Below, piece after piece: positions 33,297 through 42,067 of a DNA stretch of 64,000 nucleotides. Source of the stretch: Streptomyces tubercidicus (GTDB lineage Bacteria > Actinomycetota > Actinomycetes > Streptomycetales > Streptomycetaceae); the NCBI RefSeq assembly GCF_027497495.1, contig NZ_CP114205.1, positions 4,278,001 to 4,342,000 of the forward strand, in the 5' to 3' direction. Under the pieces are notes generated by a model. That model did not search any database and was not told where the DNA came from. It saw nothing but the letters and a program-made list of their open reading frames with translations. The first letter of the stretch is position 1. The number at the start of each line of letters is the position of its first letter. The translations under genes were made by a program, and so were the position numbers.

Positions 33297-33397
33297 ACCG
33301 GGGCCGCTGCGACGGGGCCGCTGAGCAGGGGCTGTTGAGTCGGGGCCGATGCGCCGAGGCCGTTGAATCGAGAAAGCTGAATCGAGGCGACTGCGCC
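33293..33397. repeat. 42-bp degenerate tandem repeat
   Basis: Two full units (33293-33334 and 33335-33376) and a half unit (33377-33397), each starting YTGARYCGRGGC. The period is exactly 42 bp, a multiple of three, but the first unit begins at the stop codon of the mini-protein, so the tract is now non-coding or was once part of a longer frame. Confidence 0.65.
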
Positions 33398-33703
33398 AAC
33401 TCCATATGTGTGGATGGCTAGTTGCTTGTCGCTTATGCGCCCGTCGGGGCTGGTCGAAAGGCCAACACCCGCCGGGCGCTTGGTCGTTGAACAACTGAAC
33501 TGCAAGGCCCCCGAGCGGATGGAAACCCGGAGGAGATGGGTAAAAGCGCTGTGGGCGACGGGCCTTTCATGATTCCCTCTCCCCAGAGAATCCCCCACGT
33601 TCTCCGACCCCACGTGGGCACGAGCCGGCAGGCAGTCGTACATCCCTGATCCTTTTCGGGCGGGCCGGCCCACCATTCCACTGCGTGCTTGCGGAGCCGA
33701 CCC
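33398..33703. other. intergenic stretch before DUF2617 gene
   Basis: About 300 bp with no supported gene. Two small palindromes are seen: TCTCCCCAGAGA (about 33578) and CCCACGTGGGC (about 33612). Neither is an obvious terminator or operator. The last part should contain the promoter of the 33704 gene. Confidence 0.35.
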
Positions 33704-34225
33704 ATGCTCACCACTTTGACGACGGCGTACACCGATACCCGTGCCTCCGATCTGGCCTGGGCGCTGGGCAGGGAACCCCTGCCCGCCCTCGCCGTACTCG
33801 ATCTCCAACTCCAGGACGCCCAGGTGCAGTTGAGGCTGCTCGGCGCCTCTCACCAGGTGCTCCTTGAGGAGGAGCGCGGCACCTGTTCCGAAACGGTCGC
33901 CTGTATGCCGGGCAGCAGTACACCGCTGCCGCTGGGGGTGGCGAAGCGGCTGGGGGACTGGGAGTACGAATTCGCCGCCCATGTGGAGAACCTCTCGCGC
34001 GGCTCGTTCGCCGGGCGGGCGCAGGAGTTGCTGGCGCTGGTGGCCGAGCATCCGCACGGTCTCGCCGGTACGTTCCCCGGTTCGCCGCACGCCTTCACCG
34101 CGATGCTGGCGCAGCGTCAGCAGGGCCAGGTGCGCTGGCGGACCTGGCACGCGTATCCGCAGGAGGGCCGCCTGGTGGCCACCCGTACCCGCGTGGGCGT
34201 ACGGGCGAGGGTCGCGGCGGTCTAG
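33704..34225 (+). CDS. DUF2617 family protein
   Basis: A 173-aa protein of the actinobacterial DUF2617 family, function unknown. Typical parts are LTTLTTAYTDTRASDLAWAL at the start, LAVLDLQLQDAQVQLRLLGASHQVLL, ETVACMP, DWEYEFAAHVENLSR, the HPHGLAGTFPGSPHAFTAML block and VRWRTWHAYPQEGRLVATRT near the end. ATG 33704 fits the family start. It lies directly upstream of the spermidine-synthase-like gene on the same strand, with a hairpin between them, which suggests linked roles. Confidence 0.8.
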   Translation: MLTTLTTAYTDTRASDLAWALGREPLPALAVLDLQLQDAQVQLRLLGASHQVLLEEERGTCSETVACMPGSSTPLPLGVAKRLGDWEYEFAAHVENLSRGSFAGRAQELLALVAEHPHGLAGTFPGSPHAFTAMLAQRQQGQVRWRTWHAYPQEGRLVATRTRVGVRARVAAV

Positions 34226-34413
34226 CGCGGCCCGGCGATAGTGACCGGTCGGGTTGGCGGGCGGGCGCGGGGGAGTGTGGGGTGCGAGGGGCGCGGGGTC
34301 GGTGCGCCGGGGGCGTGGGGGTCCGGGAGGGCGCGGGCGGTGGGGCGGGCGCGGTCCGTGGGGCGCGGTGCGCCTGCGCGCCGCACGGTTCGTCAACGCT
34401 CCGGCTGAGGGCT

Positions 34414-34444
34414 GTCACCCACGAGGTCTACTCGTGTGGGTGAC
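34414..34444 (+). terminator. hairpin between DUF2617 and spermidine synthase genes
   Basis: GTCACCCACGAG pairs with CTCGTG(TG)GGTGAC, with a 2-nt bulge and a 5-nt loop. It lies 36 bp before the start of the spermidine-synthase-like gene. It could be a terminator or a leader hairpin. Confidence 0.5.
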
Positions 34445-34479
34445 GGAGAGCCACAGAATCGTCACGTAGCGTTCATTTT

Positions 34480-36213
34480 ATGATCGACCTGCCAGAGTCC
34501 GCTCGCGTCGGCGCTCCCGGCCTGCCGGACGGCATGACACCGGCGCGACTGCCCGTGCCGGCCAGGCTCGGCCGGCTGCTCGTCCTCGCCGTCGTCTTCG
34601 TCTGCGCCGCCTGCGGTCTGGTCTACGAACTCGAACTGGTCGCGCTGGCCACGTACTTGGTGGGCGACTCCGTCACCCAGGCGTCGGTCGTGCTCTCCGT
34701 CATGGTCTTCGCGATGGGCATCGGCGCGCTGCTCGCCAAGCGGCTGCGCTGCCGGGCGGCGGTCGGCTTCGGCGCGGTGGAAGCCGGGCTCGCGCTGGTC
34801 GGCGGGGTCTCCGCGATGGCGCTCTACGCCTGCTTCGCCTGGTTCGGGCAGTCCTGCTCCGCGCTCGTCGGCTTCTCGCTGGCCATCGGCATCCTGATCG
34901 GCGCCGAGGTGCCGCTGCTGATGACGCTGATCCAGCGGGTGCGCCGGCAGGACGCGGGTGGTGCGGTCGCCGATCTCTTCGCCGCGGACTATGTCGGAGC
35001 GCTCGTCGGCGGGCTGGCCTTTCCGTTTCTGCTGCTGCCGGGCTTCGGCCAGCTGACCGGCGCACTGCTCACCGGCGCCGTCAACGCGGTGGCCGGCGCG
35101 GTGCTGGTGCTGTGGCTGTTCCGCCGCGATCTCAGTGCCCGCGCCCGGTGGGCGCTCCTCGGCGTCAATGCCCTGGTCCTCGCGCTGCTCGCCGCGGGCG
35201 TCGTACTGGCCACCCCGTTCGAACGGGCCGCCCGGCTGGCGGTGTACGGCTCCTCGGCCCGGGTCGCGGTGCAGACCGGTGTCCAGGAGGTGGTGATGAC
35301 CGGCGGGACGGGCGCCGGTGCGGGCGAAGGAACCGGTGCGGGACACGGGAGGAAAGGTTCCGGCGGACCGCTGGCGCTGTATCTCGACGGCCGGCTCCGG
35401 GTCAGCGCGGAGAACGAGTTCCGCTACCACGAGGCGCTGGTGCACCCGGCGATGGCGGGCGGTCCGCACGGCCGGGTGCTGGTGCTCGGCGGCGGCGACG
35501 GCCTCGCGGTGCGCGAGATCCTCCGCTACCGCTCGGTCCGCTCGGTGACCGTCGTCGAACTCGACCCCGGCGTCCTGCGGCTGGCGCGCACCGACCCCGG
35601 CCTCACCCGCCTCAACCGGCACTCGCTCGCCGATCCCCGGGTGCGGACGGTGACCGCCGACGCCTTCGACTGGCTGCGGCAGCGGGGCGTCCGCGGCCCC
35701 GGCCGGCGGGCGGCGCCGTACGACGTCATCGTCTCCGACCTTCCCGACCCCGGGATCACCGCGAGCACCAAGCTCTACTCGCAGGAGTTCTACGGCCTCG
35801 CGGCGCAGTTGCTGGCCCGCGACGGGCGGCTGGTGGTGCATGCCGGGCCGCCGGTCGAGCGCTCGCGTCTGTACTGGACGGTGGAGTCGACGATCCGGTC
35901 GGTGGGCCTGAGGACGGTTCCCTACCGGCTGTCCGGACGGCCCGCGGCCTTCTCCGGCGGCCCGGACCGCTCGGCGGGCGGCGCCCCGCCCAGGGACCCG
36001 GCGGCACCGGCCGCCGCGTCGTCGCCCGCGACCCGGTACTGGGGCTTCCTGCTGGCCGCACGGCACCGGCCGTCCTTCGGACTGGCCCCCGACGCTCCCC
36101 CACTGGCCGGCCTGAGCACCGGGGAACTCCGGGCCGGGCAGCGTGCGGAGACCCGCGACCGGAGGGTCGGCCTCCCGGCGTCGACGCTGATCCATCCGCG
36201 GTATCAGGACTGA
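34480..36213 (+). CDS. membrane spermidine synthase-like aminopropyltransferase
   Basis: A 577-aa fusion. Residues 20-250 hold seven or so membrane spans (LLVLAVVFVCAACGLVYELE, ASVVLSVMVFAMGIGALLAK, VGFSLAIGILIGAEVPLLMT and others). Residues about 270-560 are a Rossmann-fold aminopropyltransferase: LYLDGRLRVSAENEFRYHEA, VLVLGGGDGLAVREIL near residue 336, VTVVELDPGVLRLART, YDVIVSDLPDPGI and KLYSQEFYGLAA. The usual D-S/T-x-D-P is S-D-L-P-D-P here. The protein may make spermidine or a related amine at the membrane. ATG 34480; no strong Shine-Dalgarno. Confidence 0.85.
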   Translation: MIDLPESARVGAPGLPDGMTPARLPVPARLGRLLVLAVVFVCAACGLVYELELVALATYLVGDSVTQASVVLSVMVFAMGIGALLAKRLRCRAAVGFGAVEAGLALVGGVSAMALYACFAWFGQSCSALVGFSLAIGILIGAEVPLLMTLIQRVRRQDAGGAVADLFAADYVGALVGGLAFPFLLLPGFGQLTGALLTGAVNAVAGAVLVLWLFRRDLSARARWALLGVNALVLALLAAGVVLATPFERAARLAVYGSSARVAVQTGVQEVVMTGGTGAGAGEGTGAGHGRKGSGGPLALYLDGRLRVSAENEFRYHEALVHPAMAGGPHGRVLVLGGGDGLAVREILRYRSVRSVTVVELDPGVLRLARTDPGLTRLNRHSLADPRVRTVTADAFDWLRQRGVRGPGRRAAPYDVIVSDLPDPGITASTKLYSQEFYGLAAQLLARDGRLVVHAGPPVERSRLYWTVESTIRSVGLRTVPYRLSGRPAAFSGGPDRSAGGAPPRDPAAPAAASSPATRYWGFLLAARHRPSFGLAPDAPPLAGLSTGELRAGQRAETRDRRVGLPASTLIHPRYQD

Positions 36214-36410
36214 GGGGGCTCCGGTGCGGGGGCGGGGCGGGCGCTGGGTTGTGGGGTGCGGGCTGCGGACGGTGGCCGCGGGCCGCGGGCCGCGCACGGT
36301 GGCTGTTGGGTGCGGACTGTGGGCTGCGGCGGGAGCGGTTTCCGGCCCGGCGTCAGAAAGTGCTGCGTGGGTGGGCACGGGTCCGCGGGCGCTGGGTAGG
36401 CTCCCATGTC

Positions 36411-37364
36411 ATGGAGCATGAGGTGTACGTTCCGTTTCCCGTCGGGACCGTGCGGCAGGCGCTCACCGAGCCGGAGCGGGTGGCGCGCTGTGTCCCAGGA
36501 GTCCAGCTCGACGCCGATGCGGCCCCCGGCTGTCCGGAGGGCCGGCTGCGGCTGCGTATCGGAAGCTCCACCATCACCTATCGCGGCTCGCTGACGGTCA
36601 GCGGCGGCCCGGACGACGGGGCCGGTGAGGACGGTGCGGCCGGTGAGGACGGTGCGGCCGCCGCGGTGACCGTCGAGGCGAAGGGCGCCGAGACGCGGGG
36701 CGACGGAGCGGTCGCGCTGACCCTGGCGGTACGGCTCTCCCCGGCCACCGAGCCCGGTCCCGGTACGACGCTGAGCTGCTCCGGCACGGTCCACCGCGAC
36801 GGCCGTCTCGCCGAGGCCACCGACCGCTCCGCCGACACCGTGGGCCGTCGGCTGCTGGACCGCTTCGCGGAGAACCTGGCGGCGGATCTGCGGCGGCGGC
36901 CGGTGACGGACGAGGACGGTCCGGCCGCTGAGTCCGAAGAGACTGCTGAGGCCGAGGCGGCGGCCGGGACCGGGGTGTTCGACACCGAGGTGCCGCCGCC
37001 GTCCCTGGACCCGGGCAGCGATGAGGACGCCGACGAGAGCGTGGGCCTCGGAGCTGCGGCTGCCGCCGGTGAGGACATTGACGCGGACGAGGCCACGGAC
37101 GCGTTCCCCGCGCTGCAGCCCGAGCACGGCTACGGCGACGAGGCGGACCGGCTCGGCCCCGCCGAGGCCGCGCACGCTCGCCGCACGATGATCGGCCGCA
37201 GTGCGGAGGAGGTCGATCACGCCCCGCCGCGCGGCCGGTACGCCCCGGTGCCCGCGCCCGAGTCGAACGGCACCTCCCTGACCCTGCGCTGGGCGGCGCC
37301 CGCGGCCGCGGTGGTGCTGGCGTCCGCGGTGGTCGTCGGCCGGGTCCTGCGCCGCCGCCGCTGA
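36411..37364 (+). CDS. SRPBCC/CoxG-like protein with C-terminal membrane anchor
   Basis: A 317-aa protein. Residues 1-160 form a START-like (CoxG) fold: MEHEVYVPFPVGTVRQALTE, VARCVPGVQLD, GRLRLRIGSSTITYRGSLTV and GRRLLDRFAENLAADLRRR. The loop between strands has a GAGEDGAAGEDGAAA duplication. Residues 160-285 are acidic and disordered. LTLRWAAPAAAVVLASAVVV near the end is a single membrane span with a basic RVLRRRR tail. CoxG-type proteins help assemble or anchor molybdenum hydroxylases, but no such enzyme is nearby. ATG 36411. Confidence 0.7.
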   Translation: MEHEVYVPFPVGTVRQALTEPERVARCVPGVQLDADAAPGCPEGRLRLRIGSSTITYRGSLTVSGGPDDGAGEDGAAGEDGAAAAVTVEAKGAETRGDGAVALTLAVRLSPATEPGPGTTLSCSGTVHRDGRLAEATDRSADTVGRRLLDRFAENLAADLRRRPVTDEDGPAAESEETAEAEAAAGTGVFDTEVPPPSLDPGSDEDADESVGLGAAAAAGEDIDADEATDAFPALQPEHGYGDEADRLGPAEAAHARRTMIGRSAEEVDHAPPRGRYAPVPAPESNGTSLTLRWAAPAAAVVLASAVVVGRVLRRRR

Positions 37365-37463
37365 GCCGGGGCCACGGCCCCGGGCCCTGGCCCTGGTCCG
37401 TCCGCCGTCCCCGGATGCGCGCGGTGCGTCGCCGTGGGCCGTCCCGCCCGTAGGCTCGTTCCC

Positions 37464-38327
37464 GTGAGCACCGACAACACCACGCAGCGAGCGGCACGGA
37501 CGCAGGCGCCGGAGGGCGTGCGACTTGCCGCCGGAGAGACCGAACTGACCGTACGGCCGGACCTCGGCTGCCGGATCGCGAGCCTCCGCACCGGCGGTAC
37601 GGAGCTGCTGCGGCAGGGCCCCCGGTACGGCTGTTTTCCGATGGTGCCGTGGTGCGGACGGCTGGCGCAGGGGCAGTTCCGCAATGGCGGTGAGCTCCAT
37701 CGGATGCCGCTCAACGCGGCGCCGCACGCCATCCACGGCACCGGCCGCGACGTGAGCTGGCGCACGGCGCGGACGAGCGCCACGGAGGCGGTCTTCACCT
37801 ACGACCTCCAAGACCCGGCGGCGCCCTGGCCGTACCCGGGGCGGGTCACCCAGCTCGTCGAACTCGCCGACGACGGCGGCTCGCTGACCCTCACCCTGGG
37901 CGTCGAGGCGACCGCCGACTCCTTCCCCGCACAGGCCGGCTGGCACCCCTGGTTCCTGCGGAACCTGGGGGAGGGCGGCCAGGACGCCCAGCTCGACTTC
38001 GCGCCCGAGTGGCAGGAGGAGCGGGGTGCGGACCATCTCCCGACCGGCCGCCGGATTCCGCCGAAGCCGGGCCCCTGGGACGACTGCTTCGGGATGCCGC
38101 AGGGCGTGGCGGCCACGCTCACCTGGCCGGGCCGCCTGGAGCTGACGGTCACCAGCCGCGCCGAATGGGCCGTGGTCTACGACGAGCAGGAGGCCGCGGT
38201 CTGTGTCGAGCCGCAGAGCGGCCCGCCGAACGGCCTCAACACCGTGCCGCACCTGGTCACCCCGATCGATCCGCTGGAGATCTCCATGACCTGGAGCTGG
38301 CGGAGCCTGTCGCAGGGCACCGCATAA
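37464..38327 (+). CDS. aldose 1-epimerase family protein
   Basis: A 287-aa mutarotase-like protein. Landmarks are ELTVRPDLGCRIASLRTGGT, YGCFPMVPWCGRLAQGQF, LNAAPHAIHGTGRDVSW with the conserved His, FPAQAGWHPWFLRNLGEGGQ with the second His, and CVEPQSGPPNGLN with the catalytic Glu. It interconverts anomers of a hexose or related sugar; the exact sugar is unknown. GTG 37464 gives the usual short N-terminus. It ends 10 bp before pyrE, so the two may be co-transcribed. Confidence 0.85.
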   Translation: MSTDNTTQRAARTQAPEGVRLAAGETELTVRPDLGCRIASLRTGGTELLRQGPRYGCFPMVPWCGRLAQGQFRNGGELHRMPLNAAPHAIHGTGRDVSWRTARTSATEAVFTYDLQDPAAPWPYPGRVTQLVELADDGGSLTLTLGVEATADSFPAQAGWHPWFLRNLGEGGQDAQLDFAPEWQEERGADHLPTGRRIPPKPGPWDDCFGMPQGVAATLTWPGRLELTVTSRAEWAVVYDEQEAAVCVEPQSGPPNGLNTVPHLVTPIDPLEISMTWSWRSLSQGTA

Positions 38328-38337
38328 GCTCGTGCGT

Positions 38338-38880
38338 ATGAGTGACGACGTGCGCGGCGAGCTGCTGCAGCAGATCAAGGACAAGGCCGTGGTGCACGGC
38401 AAGGTGACGCTTTCTTCCGGCAAGGAGGCCGACTACTACATCGACCTGCGCCGGATCACCCTGGACGGCGAGGCCGCGCCGCTGGTCGGTCAGCTGATGC
38501 TGGAGATCACCGCCGATCTGGACTACGAGGCGGTCGGCGGGCTGACGCTCGGCGCCGACCCGGTCGCGACCTCGATGCTGCACGCCTCCGCGGCGCGCGG
38601 CGGCCGGCTGGACTCCTTCGTCGTCCGTAAGGCGCAGAAGGCGCACGGGATGCAGCGCCGCATCGAGGGCCCGGACATCAAGGGCCGCCGGGTCCTGATC
38701 GTGGAGGACACCTCCACCACCGGTGGCTCGCCGCTGACCGCCGTCGAGGCGGCGCGTGAGGCGGGCGCCGAGGTCGTCGCGGTGGCCACGATCGTCGACC
38801 GGGGTGCCGCCTCGGCCATCGCCGAGGCCGGGCTGCCCTATATCACGGGCTACCAGCTGGGTGACCTCGGCCTGGGCTGA
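38338..38880 (+). CDS. pyrE: orotate phosphoribosyltransferase
   Basis: A 180-aa enzyme that joins orotate to PRPP in pyrimidine synthesis. Landmarks are LSSGKEADYYIDLRRITLDG, LGADPVATSMLHASAARGG, VVRKAQKAHGMQRRIEGPD and the PRPP loop RRVLIVEDTSTTGGSPLTAV. The length matches actinomycete PyrE. ATG 38338 is chosen over an in-frame GTG 38332 two codons upstream (MSDDVRGELL is the family start). Only 10 bp separate it from the epimerase gene. Confidence 0.93.
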   Translation: MSDDVRGELLQQIKDKAVVHGKVTLSSGKEADYYIDLRRITLDGEAAPLVGQLMLEITADLDYEAVGGLTLGADPVATSMLHASAARGGRLDSFVVRKAQKAHGMQRRIEGPDIKGRRVLIVEDTSTTGGSPLTAVEAAREAGAEVVAVATIVDRGAASAIAEAGLPYITGYQLGDLGLG

Positions 38881-38949
38881 GCCGGGTCGAAGGCCGCGGC
38901 GGATTTGCGGGCCTCTGCCCTGACCTGCGGCTTCGCCGAGGGGCAGTCG

Positions 38950-38963
38950 GTTTCACGTGAAAC
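38950..38963. promoter_or_regulatory. parS site (ParB-binding)
   Basis: GTTTCACGTGAAAC is an exact match to the streptomycete parS consensus, a 14-bp perfect palindrome. It lies in the pyrE-fba intergenic space, where binding would not disturb a gene. In Streptomyces, parS sites cluster within a few hundred kb of oriC, so this window is probably origin-proximal. Confidence 0.88.
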
Positions 38964-39098
38964 CGGCTGCCCACGGAGTGGGACGGCCGGACAGGCAATG
39001 TGGAGCGAGGGGCCTTGTCTGGGAAGATGTGCACGGCGAAGTCCTCGCCCCCTGGTCAGGGCCCAGTACGCACACCCGCACACACAAGGAGCGGACAG

Positions 39099-40121
39099 AT
39101 GCCCATCGCAACCCCCGAGGTCTACAACGAGATGCTCGACCGGGCGAAGGCAGGGAAGTTCGCCTACCCGGCCATCAACGTCACGTCGACGCAGACGCTG
39201 CACGCCGCGCTGCGTGGGTTCGCCGAGGCCGAGAGCGACGGCATCATCCAGATCTCCACCGGTGGTGCGGAGTTCCTGGGCGGCCAGTACAACAAGGACA
39301 TGGTGACCGGCGCGGTCGCGCTCGCCGAGTTCGCGCACGTCGTCGCCGAGAAGTACGGCATCACCGTCGCGCTGCACACCGACCACTGCCCCAAGGACAA
39401 GCTGGACGGCTACGTCCGCCCGCTGCTGGACATCTCCGCGGAGCGCGTCGCCAAGGGCCAGAACCCGCTGTTCCAGTCCCACATGTGGGACGGTTCGGCC
39501 GAGAACCTGGCCGACAACCTGGCCATCGGCCAGGAGCTGCTGGCCAAGGCCGCCGCCGCCAAGATCATCCTTGAGGTCGAGATCACCCCGACCGGTGGCG
39601 AGGAGGACGGCGTCACCCACGAGATCAACGACGAGCTGTACACCACGGTCGATGACGCGCTGCGCACCGCCGAGGCGCTGGGCCTGGGCGAGAAGGGCCG
39701 CTACCTGCTCGCCGCCTCCTTCGGCAACGTCCACGGCGTCTACAAGCCGGGCAATGTCGTGCTCCGTCCCGAGCTGCTGAAGGACCTCCAGGAGGGCGTG
39801 GGCGCCAAGTACGGCAAGACCGCCCCGTTCGACTTCGTCTTCCACGGCGGCTCCGGCTCCACCGAGCAGGAGATCGCCACCGCGCTGGAGAACGGCGTGG
39901 TCAAGATGAACCTGGACACCGACACCCAGTACGCCTTCACCCGCCCGGTCGCGGACCACATGTTCCGCAACTACGACGGAGTGCTGAAGGTCGACGGCGA
40001 GGTCGGCAACAAGAAGACCTACGACCCGCGCAGCTGGGGCAAGCTGGCCGAGGCCGGTATGGCCAAGCGGGTCACCGAGGCCTGCGCCAACCTCCGCTCC
40101 ACCGGCACCAAGATCAAGTAA
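39099..40121 (+). CDS. fbaA: class II fructose-bisphosphate aldolase
   Basis: A 340-aa zinc aldolase of glycolysis and gluconeogenesis, splitting fructose 1,6-bisphosphate. Landmarks are MPIATPEVYNEMLDRAKAGK, YPAINVTSTQTLHAALRGFA, ALHTDHCPKDKLDGYVRPLL with zinc ligands near residue 95, GNVHGVYKPGNVVLRPELL and FHGGSGSTEQEI. It is a full-length class II type A enzyme. ATG 39099 has AAGGAG upstream. A terminator follows at 40153. The neighbouring fba-DUF3151 order is also seen in mycobacteria. Confidence 0.96.
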   Translation: MPIATPEVYNEMLDRAKAGKFAYPAINVTSTQTLHAALRGFAEAESDGIIQISTGGAEFLGGQYNKDMVTGAVALAEFAHVVAEKYGITVALHTDHCPKDKLDGYVRPLLDISAERVAKGQNPLFQSHMWDGSAENLADNLAIGQELLAKAAAAKIILEVEITPTGGEEDGVTHEINDELYTTVDDALRTAEALGLGEKGRYLLAASFGNVHGVYKPGNVVLRPELLKDLQEGVGAKYGKTAPFDFVFHGGSGSTEQEIATALENGVVKMNLDTDTQYAFTRPVADHMFRNYDGVLKVDGEVGNKKTYDPRSWGKLAEAGMAKRVTEACANLRSTGTKIK

Positions 40122-40152
40122 CCGGCGGGCCGGCCCGCCGGCCCCCGCGCAC

Positions 40153-40185
40153 AAGGCTCCGCATCCGCCGCGATGCGGAGCCTTT
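40153..40185 (+). terminator. terminator of the aldolase gene
   Basis: AAGGCTCCGCAT and ATGCGGAGCCTT are perfect complements with an 8-nt loop and a T after the stem, 32 bp past the stop. Confidence 0.9.
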
Positions 40186-40258
40186 CGCGTGCCCGCGGCC
40201 CCGGCGCCGGACCGGTGCCGGACGGGCGAGTGGCCGCGAGGGCGGGCATGCTCGCCGT

Positions 40259-41794
40259 ATGAGCGAACCGAGTGCGCCCGGCGCGGTACGGCTGGCCTCG
40301 GCACAGGGCCGATGGGTGCTGCTGACGGCCGTGCTGGGCTCCGGGATGGCGCTGCTCGACAGCACGGTCGTCAATGTCGCCCTGCCCCGGATCGGCGAGG
40401 ACCTCAACGCGGATCTGGCGGTCCTCCAGTGGACCGTCACCGCCTACCTGCTCACCCTCTCCTCACTGATCCTGCTGGGCGGTGCGCTCGGCGACCGCTT
40501 CGGCCGGCGCCGGGTGTTCGTGATCGGCGTGGTGTGGTTCGCCACGGCCTCCCTGCTGTGCGGGCTCGCACCGGAGGCCTGGGTACTGATCGCGGCCCGT
40601 GCCCTCCAGGGCGTCGGCGGGGCGCTGCTGACACCAGGTTCGCTGGCGCTGATCCAGGCCGTCCTGCACCCCGACGACCGGGCCCGCGGGGTCGGCGCCT
40701 GGTCGGGGCTCGGCGGGGTGGCCGCGGCGGTGGGCCCGTTCATCGGCGGCTGGCTGGTGGACGGCGCGGGCTGGCGCTGGGTGTTCTTCCTGAACGTGCC
40801 GCTGGCGGCGGTGTGTGTGCCGGTGGCGCTGCGGCACGTACCGGAGACCCGGGAGCGCGCGGCCCGCCTGCACCGCGGCTTCGACGTACGGGGCGCGGTG
40901 CTGGGGGCGCTGGCGCTGGCCGGGGTGACCTACGCGCTGATCGCCGCGCCCAACGGCGGCGCCGGCCCCGGCGTGATCGTTCCCGCGGTGGCCGGGCTGC
41001 TGCTCGGCGCACTCTTCATCAGAGTCGAACGACGCCAGTCCGATCCCATGCTGCCGCCCGCCATCTTCCGCATCCGTCAGTTCTCCGCGATCAACGCGGT
41101 AACGGTCTGCGTCTACGCCGCTTTCGGCGGCTTCTTCTTCCTCTCCGTGCTCCAGCTCCAGGTCGTGGTGGGCTACTCGGCGCTCCAGGCCGGTACCGCG
41201 CTACTGCCCACCACCGGCCTGATGCTGTTGCTGTCCGCCCGCTCCGGAGAGCTGGGACAGCGCACCGGTCCGCGGCTCCCGCTCACCGTCGGACCACTGC
41301 TGTGTGCCGCGGGCCTGCTGCTGATGATGCGGGTGGGCCGAGGCGCGTCCTACCTCACCGATGTGCTCCCGGCACTCGTGGTCATGGGCGCCGGCATGGT
41401 GACGCTGGTCGCCCCGCTCACCGCGACCGTCCTCGCGTCGGTGGACGTCGACCGCGCGGGCCTGGCCAGCGGAATCAACAACGCCGCAGCACGGGCCGCC
41501 GGTCTGGTAGCGGTGGCGGCGCTGCCCCTCCTGGCAGGCTTCGGCCCCGAGGCCTACCGCTCCCCGGACGCCTTCGGCGCCGCCTTCCTCCGCGCCATGC
41601 CGATCTGCGCCGGCGTCCTGGTGGCCGGCGCCCTGATCGCCTGGCTGACCGTACGCACCGACGCCCTGCGCCCCGAACCAGGCACAGAACAGCCCTGCCA
41701 AGCAGAAACCACCTACCACTGCGGCTTCAGCGCACCCCCGCTGAACCCGGGCGAACCACAAAAGACCGACCAACAACAGGAACCCAACAGATAA
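40259..41794 (+). CDS. MFS drug-efflux transporter (DHA2/EmrB-QacA type)
   Basis: A 511-aa membrane transporter. The start region has the motif LLDSTVVNVALPRIGEDLNA in the first span and a loop motif GDRFGRRRVFVIG. LQGVGGALLTPGSLALIQAV and GPFIGGWLVDGAGWRWVFFL are the classic motif C and following span of DHA2 exporters. Thirteen or fourteen spans can be seen. The substrate is unknown. The last 40 residues are polar (QQQEPNR end) and run toward the dispersed hairpin element at 41.8 kb. ATG 40259. Confidence 0.85.
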   Translation: MSEPSAPGAVRLASAQGRWVLLTAVLGSGMALLDSTVVNVALPRIGEDLNADLAVLQWTVTAYLLTLSSLILLGGALGDRFGRRRVFVIGVVWFATASLLCGLAPEAWVLIAARALQGVGGALLTPGSLALIQAVLHPDDRARGVGAWSGLGGVAAAVGPFIGGWLVDGAGWRWVFFLNVPLAAVCVPVALRHVPETRERAARLHRGFDVRGAVLGALALAGVTYALIAAPNGGAGPGVIVPAVAGLLLGALFIRVERRQSDPMLPPAIFRIRQFSAINAVTVCVYAAFGGFFFLSVLQLQVVVGYSALQAGTALLPTTGLMLLLSARSGELGQRTGPRLPLTVGPLLCAAGLLLMMRVGRGASYLTDVLPALVVMGAGMVTLVAPLTATVLASVDVDRAGLASGINNAAARAAGLVAVAALPLLAGFGPEAYRSPDAFGAAFLRAMPICAGVLVAGALIAWLTVRTDALRPEPGTEQPCQAETTYHCGFSAPPLNPGEPQKTDQQQEPNR

Positions 41795-41820
41795 CGCTCA
41801 CCCCCACTCACCCTTACACC

Positions 41821-42045
41821 CACCCACCACGGGAGGGGACGGGCCGGAGGGGCCTGGTGTGTGGACGTAAAGCGAAGCAGTCCACACACCAGGCCCCGGA
41901 GGTCCGTCACCGCACCCCGAAAGCCCCGCGCAGCGGACCTCGCCCGCCGCATGGGGGTACCTCCCACGCCCTTCAGGCAGTGGGGGAGCAACGGCGAACA
42001 ACGTCCACGGCGGGACAGCCGAAAACGCGGGCCGAAAGCAAGCGC
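41821..42045 (+). repeat. dispersed intergenic element with covarying hairpin, copy 1
   Basis: The 69-nt core (41839-41907) folds as: outer stem ACGGGCC/GGTCCGT, symmetric GGA/GGA internal loop, perfect 17-bp inner stem (GGGGCCTGGTGTGTGGA and complement), loop CGTAAAGCGAAGCAG. After it come GTCACCGCACCCCG, GCGCAGCGGACC and a CGGGACAGCCGAAAACG module, as in copy 2 at 59.7 kb. The inner arms differ between copies but stay perfectly paired. No gene inside. Confidence 0.85.
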
Positions 42046-42067
42046 AGCGCACTGGCAAACTGGAGCC

